Shown piece by piece: positions 21,101-32,283 of a DNA stretch of 64,000 bases (the stretch's first letter is position 1; every line of letters starts with the position of its first letter). The notes beneath the pieces were generated by a model. It saw nothing but the letters and a program-made list of their open reading frames with translations. It was not told the origin of the DNA and made no database searches. This DNA is from Asterochloris sp. CNOR1 (lineage: Eukaryota; Chlorophyta; Trebouxiophyceae; Trebouxiales; Trebouxiaceae). The position numbers were made by a program, and so were the translations under genes. The DNA lies in the NCBI GenBank assembly GCA_963969365.1, contig OZ017747.1, positions 558,001 to 622,000 of the forward strand. The letters run 5' to 3'.

Positions 21101-23736
21101 AGCACGTTGCTAATGGCCTCATCAGGTCAAATTGCCACACCGCAATAGCAGGGGGGGTGCTCAGACGCCCACTCATTCAGCTGCTGTGGCTGTAAGGGCT
21201 GGTGGCAGCTGCGGCCGGCCAGGGCCTGTTGGCCATCTCAAAAGCTGCTGCCTGAACAACTCCACACTGACAGCACCCAGGGGATGCACCTGTGCAAGAG
21301 GCAGCCAAGCCCACATGCTGACAGCCTGAGTTGGTTGCATGTAGGCGCATGTGACTGGCAGAGTGTGCCAAGCGCTCACGTGCGCAGCTGCTGTCAGTGC
21401 AGGGGCTGGTGGCAGCTGTGGGCAGCCAGGCGCTGCAGGGGGCCTCCCAGATCACAGATGCCGGCAGCAGGAGCCTGGATCGAGAGTTCAGCGCCTTGTC
21501 CGCCCTGGGGGCAGGCAGCACGGCTGCCCAGGTTGATGCAGGGGCTGAGGCAGATGGCAGCTCAGTGTTGCCCCTGCTTCATGTGGCTGGTGAGCTGCAT
21601 GTAGAGGGAAGGTGGGAGTGGCCACTGCTACACAGCCAACAACATGCATGCAAGCCTGCCTGGGCGCTTCGCCTGGTGTGTGGGGGCTTCACAGGCAGTC
21701 CACCAGGCACATGCTGTGTTGCAAGCTGGGCTTGTAGTCAGCCCTCGACTCAGACCTCTGTCCACCTGCAGCGGCGCTGTCCGCCCAGGTAGCTGCACTG
21801 GCAACCAAGTTGCAGGCAGTGGCAGGAGAGCTGCAGGAGGTGCTGAGCAGCAGCGCAGAGGGCCATGCGGGATCCCAGCAGCTCAGCTTGGTGGCCCTGA
21901 GACTGCAGCAGGACGAGGTCAGCTGCAGCATAGTCCCTGCTGCCTGACCTGTTTGCTACAGCTGCAGATCCTGCACGTGACCCAGCTGTGACACAACTTT
22001 GCCTGACTTGGGTGCATGCTGTGACCACAGCATATGCTTGGCAGAATTGCATGCCTTGAAAGGCTTATTTGGGCAGCCTGTCAATCGTCGGTGTGACGAG
22101 TGTTGCTGCTACCTGCTCCCCCTGGATCCCAAAGAACTGCTGATGCAGCTGCCTCCCATGCTGCAGGGTGCGAAGGCCAGGGAGCTGGCTGCATTTGTGG
22201 AATCTGTGACCCAAGAGGGCGCCACTGTGCTGCCAGACGCTGCCCAGAAGGCTGCTGCCTTCCACACCGTCGTGCACAGCCTGGTGTATGACGTCCTGAT
22301 GAGCAAGGTGAGCAGTTGCAGAATCTGTCCCATATGCCATGTGTTGCAGTCGTTAGCAGAGGCAGTCTTCAAGGTGTTGCTGGGAGGCAGGGCAAGTTGG
22401 CAGGCAGGCTTTCGGGGGGCTGTGCAGAGGCTGCTGTGTTGACATGGACATGCGCTGCTGCATGTGCCGCATCCCTGCACCCCTCTGTCCATGCACCGTT
22501 CAAGTGCTTGACCCCACCCACCATGTCAAGGCACTGTCAGTGCATGTGTATCTCTTTTCAAAGCCAACAGAAAGCGCCTCATCCTGCCAAGGGTGCTGAC
22601 CTGCACAGCCCACCTCACGCCCGATGCTCTCTGCTAGGTGGCGCTCCGCATGCCTTACCCTTTGCTCCATCCTGCAGGTTTCCGTGCAGCTGCAGGGCTT
22701 GCATGGCCTGCAGTGAGCCCTGCATGCTTCTCTGTTGATGCCACGTGCACACGTCTTGGCCTGCACACTGCAGGTCCGCGTGCAGCTACAGGGCGTGCAC
22801 CGACTGCCGGTGTGGGCAGCCCCAGAGCCCCCAAACGCGATGCACCTGCCAGCATTCAGTGCCTACCCCCAGCTATACGTGACAGCAGCGGGGGAGTACC
22901 TCATGATGCTGCCTCAGCTGCTGGAGTCGCTGCAGGCTGGCCCCGAGGAGGAGCAAGCTGACGGAGACAATGAGTGGCTGGACCGAGTGAGTGTGGCTGA
23001 CTGTTCCAGTGTCATGTGGATCAAGTGACATGGTCAGGCAGCCTTGTGGGTGCAAACAGGACTTTGCTTGATGAGGAAAGCTTGCCGGCTGCTGAGCTGG
23101 TGGGAGCAGGGCGCTGTCTGTAGCGTGGTGTTGTTGATGAGGCAGTGGTACCTGCCTGTGGTGTTGCAAAGAATATGCAGGAGGACTGCCAGCAAGTCCG
23201 GCTTCATCATGCTGCATCTCTGCCAGGCACAGCGAAGCACTTTCTTGGAGCCGTTGTCGGTCAGGACTTCTCCGCCAGCTGTGCAAGGTGGCGTCTGTGC
23301 GCAGCACAGCTGCCCCACTTGCGGAGCCACATTGGATCCCCTCCGTGCTCTGCCTACATGACAGACCCGCACTCATTGACTTGTCTTCCCTCTGTGTTCT
23401 GGAGTGGTCAGAGCCAAATTGACTTGTCTCACCACCGTGGCCTGCTCTGGGCAGGTAGTGGCTGGAGCTGCAGACCTCTACGCCGACGAGCTGCATCACA
23501 TCACCCACCTCAGCAAGCATGGCGCCCAGCAGCTGCTGGCTGATCTAGAGTACTTCTGCAATGTGCTGGCAGCGCTGGGCATCCCGCTGCCACCCATCCT
23601 GGGGACTTGGCAGACAGCGCTCATGTGGCCAGATGAGGAGTACACGGCGGCTGCCAAGGCAGCTCTTGAGACTAGCTCGGTGGACAGTGCTGCACTGCAC
23701 CGGTATGCCCTTGTGCGAGGTTTTCAGACAAAGTAG
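15188..23736 (+). CDS. COG7: Conserved oligomeric Golgi complex subunit 7 (COG7)
   Basis: Subunit of the COG tethering complex, which keeps glycosylation enzymes in the Golgi by retrograde vesicle capture. Main exons: 15188-~15293, 15475-~15630, 16106-16252, 16927-17083, 17875-18039, 18484-18721, 19019-19181, 19804-19934, ~20692-20802, ~21398-21530, ~21772-21919, ~22168-22308, 22773-~22988, ~23456-23736. Order and motifs match plant COG7: an N-terminal AFESPDFNSKSWIN box, YLSELEMKL, DQVKGRMEAACKTLQ, ALEDRFAALIEPKL, WCQRITGG, HSLVYDVLMSK, YPQLYVTAAGEYLMMLPQ, and near the end GAQQLLADLEYFCNVLAALG. The donor after the second exon (near 15630) is not clear. ATG 15188 fits the family start; 15167 is an in-frame alternative. 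The gene holds at least six duplicated exon edges in its introns, which makes automatic exon prediction risky. Confidence 0.92.
15911..16170 (+). repeat. Duplicated COG7 exon start with acceptor
   Basis: Copy A acceptor AG ends at 15950 and the true copy ends at 16105, 155 bp apart. Both are preceded by ATCAGTCCTGA and a CTGTTGC tract and followed by open sequence: GNLSTLQQNVDHTLQQ in the ghost, GALLMLQQDVRQTLQQ in the exon. Confidence 0.8.
16226..16545 (+). repeat. Duplicated COG7 exon end with donor (2-3 copies)
   Basis: The true exon end MEAACKTLQ plus GTGGG (16226-16257) recurs at 16444-16475 as MEAACRTVQ plus GTGGA, and more weakly at about 16526-16542 as ACKTLQ. The later copies lie in the intron. 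Confidence 0.7.
18095..18255 (+). repeat. Tandem duplication inside a COG7 intron
   Basis: A segment with CTTGCTGAA, ACAGGCGCCT and TTCTGAGGCTGCAGACA occurs at about 18100-18160 and again at about 18190-18247. No exon sequence is clearly included. Confidence 0.6.
19585..20410 (+). repeat. Two further duplicated exon edges in COG7
   Basis: Acceptor side: CAAGTRTTGAC...CTGCAG|GTATGGG occurs near 19585-19628 (ghost) and 19770-19812 (true exon start, YGEL). Donor side: the exon end SAMQRSIPEAVR (about 19899-19934) is echoed at about 20174-20207 as AMQCSILKAVK and at about 20378-20404 before a GTGAG. Confidence 0.65.
21181..21470 (+). repeat. Duplicated COG7 exon start (LVAAV region)
   Basis: GGGCTGGTGGCAGCTG and following bases occur at 21197 onward (ghost, acceptor lost: TAAG in place of CAGG) and 21399 onward (exon), about 200 bp apart. 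Confidence 0.6.
22673..22815 (+). repeat. Duplicated COG7 exon start (VRVQLQG)
   Basis: CTGCAG|GT at 22674-22680 followed by VSVQLQGLHGLQ then a stop; 96 bp later the true exon begins CTGCAG|GT with VRVQLQGVHRLPV. Confidence 0.75.
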
Positions 23737-24411
23737 CTACAGTGTCTGTGCAGCCCTTTGTCACAACACTGCTGTGCATGTCCTGTGGTGTAGCGGCATC
23801 AGTCCCCACAACAGCTTGCCACAGCTGCCTTGTCTAGATGTTTTGAGGCGACATTGACTACTCTTGCCTAGTCAATTGCTGCATAGCTAGTAAGTTCAGG
23901 ACAAATTCATCAGCAAGGCGGTAGATTGCTCTCATGCATATGGCATTCATTTAGCGAGTCATGTGGCCACCAAGACGTGGCACATATATTTGACGCCTTG
24001 CAGCAGCTTGCTGGAATATCATATCTAGCTCAAAGTTCAAAACGAAAACAGTACAGGAAGAAAAAGGGCTGGTGTAACGGAGGTGTGGCGGAGGCAGGTG
24101 CGCGGGAACAGGACACAACAGGATACTCGTATTGGCCGCCGTCATGACCAACTGGCTGACAGATGTGCAAGGCAAGTATAGCCTATGGCTGGTGCCATCA
24201 GGCAGAACCATATCACTGATTTTGATGGCATCTGAGCTGGTAGAACAGTTTGGTAAGCGTTGCTGGCTGACAAAGTTTGGTTAGTGAGCAGATCCATGGG
24301 TGCCTCTTCATCACATTATGCTGCAGTAACCGCGGGTCACTTGCAGATCAGAATCTGAGCTGCACTCTGAGGGGCAGCCTGCAGGGCAGCCAGAGCTGCT
24401 GGTGAGCAGGC
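23737..24411. other. Convergent intergenic region, COG7 / F-box-kelch
   Basis: 675 bp between two convergent stops, expected to hold both 3' UTRs. An 86-codon minus-strand frame (24211-23951) is present but has no plausible splice link or recognisable domain. I see no gene here. Confidence 0.5.
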
Positions 24412-27400
24412 TCAGGGCGAGAGCACTCCATGTAGACCAAAGCAGTTCCGCAAGCTGCTGCTGACAGGCAGGAGCTCCAGGTGGCTTGCTGGATGGCCCA
24501 CACTCTGTGAGACAAGGGAACCACCAACTCCCACGAGATTGAAGTGATCATGGCCAAGCTTGCCCTTTACACCCTTGTTGCGGCGCTCACCCATGTTGCG
24601 GGCTGACGCTGCACGCTCCTTGGTCTCCTGGACCCACCACTCGCCGGTGGCCTGCAGCCAGAGACCATGCTATTGTTCAAGCATACTGCTTCTAGAACAT
24701 TGTTCCCACGTTTAAGTATGGGTCTGTAGCCCCTGTGGGGGCAGCTCCTGTGTAAGAGACAGCCTGAGAGGAGGGAGGGTCCACTGCCAGCAGCCAACAT
24801 CAGGACAGTGTCGGCTGAGGGGAGTTGCTCCGTTTCAGGCAGGTCCACCGGCCCTGCTCGCGAGGGGAAGCAGGGCACACAGCACACATGCCTGACGGGC
24901 CATCCCACAGACGCTCTCAACAAGACCACAATCATGACGCAGATTTCGTCTGGATTGGCATGGCACACGAGATCATCATCTGCAAGACGCAGGCAGGACA
25001 CGTGGTGGATTTGCAGCATGCCCCTTGAGCTCACCTCCTTCGTTCCGGCTGTGACTGTTGCTGTCACAGGACTCAGTACCCAACAAGGCTCTGCACTACC
25101 CTGCAGCTCACCTCATCCTTTGACACGTATGCTTATTCCTGGTGTCGCCCTGACTTGAGATGTATCATTTGAGCCCTGCTTGCCTCTCAACACATCTCCT
25201 GCACCTCACCTCATCCTTCCAAAAACATGCCTCACACTCGGGCTGTTCTGGCTCCAGGCCCATAAGCTGAGCGGTGTCCGACTTCAGCCAGGAGCTGCTG
25301 CGCCTCCCTTGCCGCGCAGGCAGGGGCTGTGCTTGCCTGCCTGCCTTGCCAGTGGTGGCAGCGGCGGCACCAGCAGCGGCAGGCGCAGCCCCCACGGAGC
25401 CCTTATCCCCAGCGGCATCAAGGAGACCTCTGTCCCCAGCAACACTGGGCGCCTGTGCGTCTCTTGTTGCCGACGCCTCCAGCCCCACCGCTGACTCCCC
25501 AACAGGTGCCCCGCCAGGCCAGGCCGGCCAGGCGGCCTCCTGCAGCGAGCCTGTTCCCGCAGCTGAGGCTGTGGCTGAGGCGGCCGCTGCTGGATGCGGC
25601 TCAGTCAGCACCTTGGCCTCAGCCTCCGCTGCCTGCTCATGCTGCCGCGAGGACCCCGCCTGCTCGTCGGAAGGCCTGGCTGAGGGCCAGCGGCCTGCCT
25701 GCTGGTACGCAGCAACCCTCCCACCCTGCATGAAGCCCAGCATGCTGGGCCCGCCAAACCCTGCCAGGTCATAGGCCTGCGCTGGCCCACGATCCGGGGA
25801 CCCGTCTCCCCCGTGCTGACCAGCCAAGGTCCGGGCAGGCGCAGCAGCCATCTGGTGCTGCCGAGCTGCACTGCGCAGCGAGGCCGCCAAGCTGGCCACC
25901 TCTCCTGGGTCCAAGCCTGTATCACTGAACGCCATGGCCCCTGGGAGGTGCACGGCCTGCCCCCGGTTCACCCAGTGCTGGCTCAGGGGCTGCCCCCTGA
26001 GATCTGGCAGCGCCTGGACCTGCCCGTCGTTCGTCGAGCCGCTCCCCGTGCTGTCTGTCCTCAGGGGCACCTGGGGGCCTGACGTGCCAGCAGGTCTGCC
26101 CACACTGGCAGCTCCTGTTGGTGGGGTTCCTGGCGTGCTGGGGACCCTTGTTGCATCAGCAGCCTCAGAGGTCCTGGCTGCAGTGGAGTACAAGGTGTTA
26201 GAGCTGATGGCGTTGCTGATAGCACCCCCATCATCAGATGGGGGGGTCCTGGAGGCAGCAACCACCAGCCTGGCGGCAAGGCTGCCTCCAGGCTCGGGGC
26301 CCTGGGCACCGGCGGCGGCGCCCGGCCTGGCAGTGTCCGACATGCTCAGGATGGGCTGGCGGCCCAGCATGCCGGCTGAAGACAGGTTCATGGCAAAGGG
26401 GCCCCTCTGGTCAGCGATGATGGGCCAGCCACCCACGCCCGGCTGTGGTGCCAGTCGATTTGCTTGTGCAGCCTCTCTGTCAGCCTGCGCGCTACTCTCT
26501 GGCCTGTTCCAGCTTACAGGTAACACTCGGTAGGCCTCGCTGCTGAGCGGCGCAAGATCAACGCTGCCCCAAGCACCGTTGGAGGGCGGGGCTGTCGCCA
26601 CCGCCTGTGCTGCTGGCGCAGCAGGGTTTGACGCAGCAGCTGAAGGTGTCTGCTGTGCTGCAACACCCCCCAGCAGGGCAGAGATGCTTGGAGCAGCGCT
26701 GGAGGGCACGGTTGTTGCCACCGCCTCTGCTGCTGCCGCAGCAGGGTTTGACGCAGCAGCCGAGGGTGCCTGCTTTGCTGCAACACCCCCAGGCTGGGCA
26801 GCCCCGACCCCACTTTTGTATGACTGCTGAAGCTCCTGCGGGGGGGGCGGCCCTGCATGTCAGCAGGTCATGTATATAGACACTGGGCCTGTCAGCATCT
26901 GGTCTGGCAGCCTGTGCACAAGAAGGCTTCCCTGAGCAGTTCAGCAGGACCCGATGAGGACGCACGCCTAGAGGCTGCAGTGCTGCAAGTGGGCCTGTAT
27001 AAAGGTGCCATTGGTAGAGGAATGTCGCCCCAACATAAATAAGCAAGAGGCGCTGATCACATGCACCTGCAGCTGCAAAGGGTGACAGCTGCACGTGTGT
27101 ACCTCACCTATCAGCATCAGGTCCAGCTTGGCCACAGGCATAATGCCCAGAATGGTGGGTTTGCACCCACCGAAGGCCAGCAGGCTGTCGAAGGTGTGCC
27201 CAGCAATGCGACGCAGGCCCCTGCAGGCATCAGCAGCCTTCAGATGGTGCATAACATCCGTGCTTCTTGAAGCATGACTGCTGCTTGATTCCTGGCCAGC
27301 AGTCCCCAACAAAACTTGCACGGGTGGCAGCTGCTGCTCTTACAGCAACCACAGTTGGATGCCCAGCCACAGCAGACCCACAAGGGCAGCTACTGCACTT

Positions 27401-30400
27401 GAAGCAGCCTCATTGGATGCCCAACTGCTGCAGACGCGTATGGGCAGCCACTGCTGCAACTAAACCCCATAGCACGCCCAGCAACAACAGCAGGCACAGA
27501 GGTCAGCCACTGGATCTACAGCAGCCCCAACAGGTGCCCAGCGACTGCAGGCACAGTGAGGCACCCGCTGCACTCACTTGGTGGCGCGAAGATGCAGGCG
27601 TGGCTGCGGTGCCCATGTCAAGGTGGGCAGGTGCAGGCGCTGCACATCTGCCAGGAAGCTCCCCTGCAGTCAGCGGGCAGGGCTCATGAGCATGCTGGCT
27701 CTGGATGTAGTGGCACACTCTCCGCTGCCCCTGCTGACTTCATCCAGCAGCATATGTGCATATGCAGGAAGGCTGGTCAGCAGCGTTCTAAGTTGGGCTG
27801 ATGCGCAGCAACTTGTAAACATGCATATGAACCCGGCACCTCAACTGGGCAGCATTGAGAAGTCTGCCCACCTGGACCTGACAGAAATGAGGCAAGCTGA
27901 GTGTTGTGCTGCCTGCTAGCTGCCCACGGTCACACAGCTTGGACCAGCACATGGAGGCATATGGCCAAAGCAGGACTTTCGGAGGAGGTGCCTCACAGGA
28001 GGGACAGCCAATCACAGCACAGCTGAATGCATGCACACCGTTGTCGTTCCAGGGGCACAACATGTGGTTTTGCTGCAGCACAGGCAGTGGCGCTCACCAA
28101 GGGCAGGACTCTCCAGGAAGGGACTCCTGCCCCAGAACGAGCAGCCAGTCAGAAGGCAGCTTGGCACAGGCTGAAGCGAGCAGAGTAGGGGCAGCTCATG
28201 TGTGCAGAGCTGCCCAATGCTGACTGTACCTTCAGCAGCCATAAGGAGAGCAGGACTCACAGATGAGGGACTCCCGCCCACAATGAGTAGCCATTCGGAG
28301 GACACTTTGACACACGCTGAGCGCTGGCGGGCCATGGGCAGCTCGTGGGTGCTGCTGGGGGCCAGGCCCATGTGGCGCACCCACTGGAAGGTCTCCAGGT
28401 CCAGGGCAAACACGTGCATGGCCTCCAGTACCGATTCTGTGTAGCCTGCCATGACCAGCAACTCCTCATGGCCAGTCTGGGGGCAGACTCGAGTCTGCAG
28501 GGCAGGCAGCGGATCAGTGCCAGGCCTCCTTGAAGTGCATTGTGCGCTGTTGTCCTGCACGGCTTCTTGTGAGGCGCCCATCATCTCAGGCAGCCAAAGT
28601 AGCACAGAGCAAAGCCAAAGTGCTATGACAAGCTCGCAGGTGCATGGCCACCTCAGCAGCTCAGACAGCACCCGCCAGCAAAGTGCAGCTACCTTACACA
28701 CAACAGAGCAGCTGCCTGCGCACTGCCCCAGCGCACAATAGAGCAGAGCAGCTGCGTGCAGACTGCCCCAGCACATAACAGTGCACGGCAGCTGCCTGCG
28801 TACTGCCTCGGAACACAACACAACACCACTGAGTGGCTGCTGACGCGGAGCCCTGCCACACAGCAGAACAGCTGCCTGCAAGTTGCCCCAGCACAAGACA
28901 CTACATACAGAGCAACGGCCTGCGCATGGCCCAGCAGCTCACCGAGGACAGATGAAGTGCCCGCGTGGAGGGATGCCCCCTGGGTGATGCAGAGCAGGTG
29001 CTCACGTGCGTCCAAAATAGGTTGTTGGCGTCAAGGATATGGACAACCGGCGCTGTGTCAGAGGCAGCCGGCGGTGTGGTGTACCCCTCCCCTCCATACA
29101 CCACTAAATGGCGCCCACCTGAAGCGAGCAGTTGGAACTGTCTGCTGTCTTGTCTGGCCAAGACAGCAAAACTTTACCAATTGGCAGCCATGTGCAACCA
29201 GCAGGAGCTACCGATGACACCTCAGCCCAGGGAGTTCTCCTCTGCGAATGCCTCTTGCTCAGGCTTGCTCAGGCTTGCTTAGAGTGCATACGACTTGGCT
29301 TGAGGCAAAGGGTGACATGCCAGCACCGGCCTCAGGCGTCAGAAACATGTATGTTGGCTTGGGGGTCCTTTGCAGACAAAGATATGGCCTGGCAATGTAT
29401 GGAGAAGTCCTGGTGCCACATGGGGCCACTCACCATTGAAGGTGCAGGCTGTGTGGTGGAACAGGTGGTCTGGGGCTGAGCCCGACGTCTTCATCTTGAC
29501 CCAGGCAGCCTCAGAGCCATCCTCAGATATCCATGCCCCCTGCAGTGCACCTGACTGCTCAGCTGCAGTCCTCTCACAGATGACTAGTGTCTCATCCGCT
29601 CAGCAGCCTGCATGTCGCAAGGGACTGCACCCACCTCGCACATGCACAACCCCAGCATGCAGGCCCACAGCAACGCTGTGGCTTCCCTTGAGCACTCTGG
29701 GCAGGCGTCGCTGAAAAGGTATGTGCCTAGAACCCCCTATGGCCAGGAAGAGCAAATTACCATGTGGGCACTCTGAGATGCTGCATGACTCGTCAAGGCT
29801 TGCCCAACAAGCAGTTGAACATCTGACAATGGAAGCATGGCCACCTGCCAGTCGCACCTCAAGATCACGGCCCCCAAACTCCTCGCTCAGCGTGTTGTAC
29901 CCCCCAAACACAAGGGCCACGTGCCCCTCATGAAGGTTCTGACCCTCAGACAGGCCTGCAGCCATCTGCTGGGCCAGAGGGCTGCCCCGTTGCACTGTTA
30001 CAGCATTGGCTGTGTGGCGAAAGCGCATCCTGGGAGGCGGCCCGGGTATGTGCAACCTGCAGCACCAAAGTCCAGTCAAGGCAGCCTCAGGCTCACAAGC
30101 AGGAGCACCATGGCAGACTGCTTCGTGCTGATGCAGATGGTCATCACTGCAGACTCTGTGCTTCCCTGCAGGCACCACCAGGGGCAACAGAGAGTGCATT
30201 TTGGCAAGATCGAACGCAAGGCTGCCATTGCTAAGGCACACACGTCAGAAGCCGCTGTCAGCACTTTCAGGCCAAGACTGCCAGGGCAAAGAAGCTGGCA
30301 ACACTGTGCACCAAATTCCTGACCCCGCGGGATGGTGCGGAACAGGCGTCAGACCATAGCAGTAATGCAGTGGCTGACCTATTGACGGTGAGCGTGTCCA

Positions 30401-31705
30401 TGCGTACCACCAGCATGTCCAGCTGCAGGCAGTTGTCCCTGAGAATGCCGCCGATGATGGCCAAAAACTTGCCCATGGGCACTGCTGCATGCCCAGACCG
30501 CGCCAGGCGACTCCTCAGCTCCTGTGGACCTGTTGGCATGGGAATGATCGGACTTCAGAAAGTTGTGTGGAGGTTTGAAGGGACACACCCTAAGAGCCTC
30601 TGCATCGGCAACAGGGTGGTGCATGCCGCACAGCCACCCTACCTTTTTCGCTGAAGTAGGACCTCTGGACCATTAGACACAAACAGGCGGTGGACCCATG
30701 TGAGGCAACGAAGCCTGCTGCAATTGCTGCAAGGGGAGCATGCCATGTGCAGGCTGAATCTTGCTTGCCACAGGGTGCCTACCTGCGCCCTGGCTGAGAT
30801 CTTCTGCTGGCGGCAGCTCCTGCTGCCCCACCATCGTCTCATCTGTGCTGCTTGTGTCCACCAGGCTGCCAGCATTGGTTGGCCGCTCATCCTCTGCCTG
30901 TCAAACATTGGGACAGCATCATCAAGCAATTGGGATGTCGAAAACGGGCGAGCACGTGGCTCTGCCCTCCACAGGGATTCATTCCCAGCTCAGGCAGTCC
31001 ATCAGCAGTGTGTCCAGGCCGTCACAGATCAAGTGGAAGGCCCTTGCACTGCTAGTTCAGCATTAGAGCCAACCATGGCATACTCTCTGTCTTGGTTAAG
31101 TTGTTGCCTCCAAGCAGTGCAGGGCTCAGCTTGAGCCGCATGCTGTAAGGTCAAGGCATTTGGGCCATGTGCTCGTTGGTAACCTCACCAGATAGAGATG
31201 ATTGCTGCACTTAATGTGGATCCACCACGTAACCGCCTTAGTCAAAAGCACCAACGCACCTCGGCCGAGGCCCGCAGGCGCTCAGAGCCCTCCCGCCACC
31301 AGCGGACATCGTCCATGTGCTGTGCTTGCCGCCCAAGCCACTGCCAGAAGCGCGCCGTGGCCCGCTGTGGCTGTGCCAGCTGTGATGCATGCAGGGCCAC
31401 CACTGACTGGCCCAGCACAGCCTCACACCTTCTGCGCCTGCAAGCATTTGACATGTGCTGAGATTCAAGATATGCAATCCATTGTGCTGCCTTGCACGTA
31501 TTGGACAGATAGCCAGGAAGATACATTTTGACTGAACTGCCAGGAATGCTGCCTGGAGGGGCGTTCAAAGGCAGGCTGATGCACTTGCAAAGTGACCTCA
31601 CCAGAGTGGCTCAGAGAACCCCTCATCCTCAAAGATGAGGTCCCTCAGCACACGGCAGGTGCAGGCCAAGCTGCTGAGATCTCTGGAGGAACATAGGCTC
31701 AAGAT
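24412..31705 (-). CDS. F-box/kelch-repeat protein with long Ala/Pro/Ser/Gly-rich tail
   Basis: Probable substrate receptor of an SCF ubiquitin ligase. The F-box exon (31705-31602) reads ILSLCSSRDLSSLACTCRVL...FSEPLW. After a helical exon (31437-31260, WRRRCEAVLGQ...) and an acidic linker come 6-7 kelch-like blades over about 30.5-27.1 kb: FLAIIGGILRDN, ALVFGGYNTLSEEFGG, LVVYGGEGY, LLVMAGYTES, WLLIVGGSP, LLAFGGCKP. The blade exon ending at about 27103 (KLDLMLIG, phase 1) joins in phase to 26852 and an about 550-residue low-complexity exon ending at about 25227 (QPECEACFWKDE). A last exon (about 24651-24412) starts ATGEWWVQETKERAASARNMG. The first exon lies upstream of 31705, perhaps to about 32.17 kb, and was not found, so the true 5' end is higher. 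Whether the tail belongs to the kelch gene rests on phase continuity; it is the least sure point. Confidence 0.7.
26579..26818 (-). repeat. 120-bp tandem duplication in the Ala-rich tail
   Basis: Two in-frame copies (26579-26698 and 26699-26818). Each encodes about 40 residues with the pattern GGVAA[QK]Q[TA]PSAAASNPAA followed by AVAT. The copies differ at scattered bases. Confidence 0.8.
27320..27560. repeat. Diverged ~60-bp repeats in a kelch-gene intron
   Basis: Three to four copies of a unit containing GGCAGCYACTGCA, then CAGC and TGGATGCCCA or GGTGCCCA. It is an intronic minisatellite; no coding potential is claimed. Confidence 0.55.
28690..28915. repeat. Diverged ~50-bp repeats in a kelch-gene intron
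   Basis: About four copies built on GAGCAGCTGCCTGCGCACTG then CCCCAGCACA, spaced irregularly by about 50-60 bp (for example 28704, 28744, 28788 and 28866). The minus-strand open frame through them is probably a by-product. Confidence 0.6.
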
Positions 31706-32283
31706 CTGCACACCATGCACGGTAGCTCTTGCAGGACAGCTGAAGGCTTGAAGTAGAGTAGAGTGCCAGAGGAGGGGCTTACCACTTGCAGAGCGTGCGA
31801 GTCGATATCCAGCAAGGCTATCATGTGAATGCTCGAAATTGCTGCTGCTGGCATACATCCCTACTGGGAATGGAGAGATGATCGGACACACAAATGTCAG
31901 TATCCTCTGATGCAGATAAGCTGCTGCTGGACACAGTGCCTGCTGCCTGACAGTGTGCCTGCACCAATTGGCATGATTCTTTCCTGTGTGCCTGAGGCAA
32001 CTCCCATCCGGGTCGGGCCAAAGCTGCAGCCAGAATTTGGAGCCCAGAGATCTCTGACTACTGAGTACGCGCATGAAGGCCAAGCCATGTTGAGGTGGTT
32101 TGCTAGCCTGTCCGTCATCTGACTGCTAGCTTGGACTGCTATCATGAGATGTCCATCAAGCTCAGAGATCAAACAACAGTATCAGATCCTTCAATATCTC
32201 ACGCAAACAGATTTGCTGGCCTGGAGCGGGTCTGGGATGGGCTGGCACGTCTGCCACTGAACCAAAAATGGAGCATGTGTCTT

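Noticed and set aside
23951-24211. 86-codon minus-strand frame as the last exon of the F-box/kelch gene
   Set aside because: The frame before it already ends at 24412 after reading through the weak donor at 24594; no in-phase link is needed. It could be reopened if cDNA shows a splice there.
25274-26533. Long plus-strand frames (166 and 199 codons)
   Set aside because: They are antisense to the Ala/Pro/Ser/Gly-rich tail exon, where stop codons are rare on both strands because of composition.
28012-28896. 294-codon minus-strand frame as a single gene
   Set aside because: Only its middle (about 28503-28255) is a kelch exon; the rest reads through intron repeats.
27320-28915. Possible CRISPR-like or satellite array
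   Set aside because: Units are diverged, unevenly spaced and intronic in a eukaryotic gene; ordinary minisatellites.
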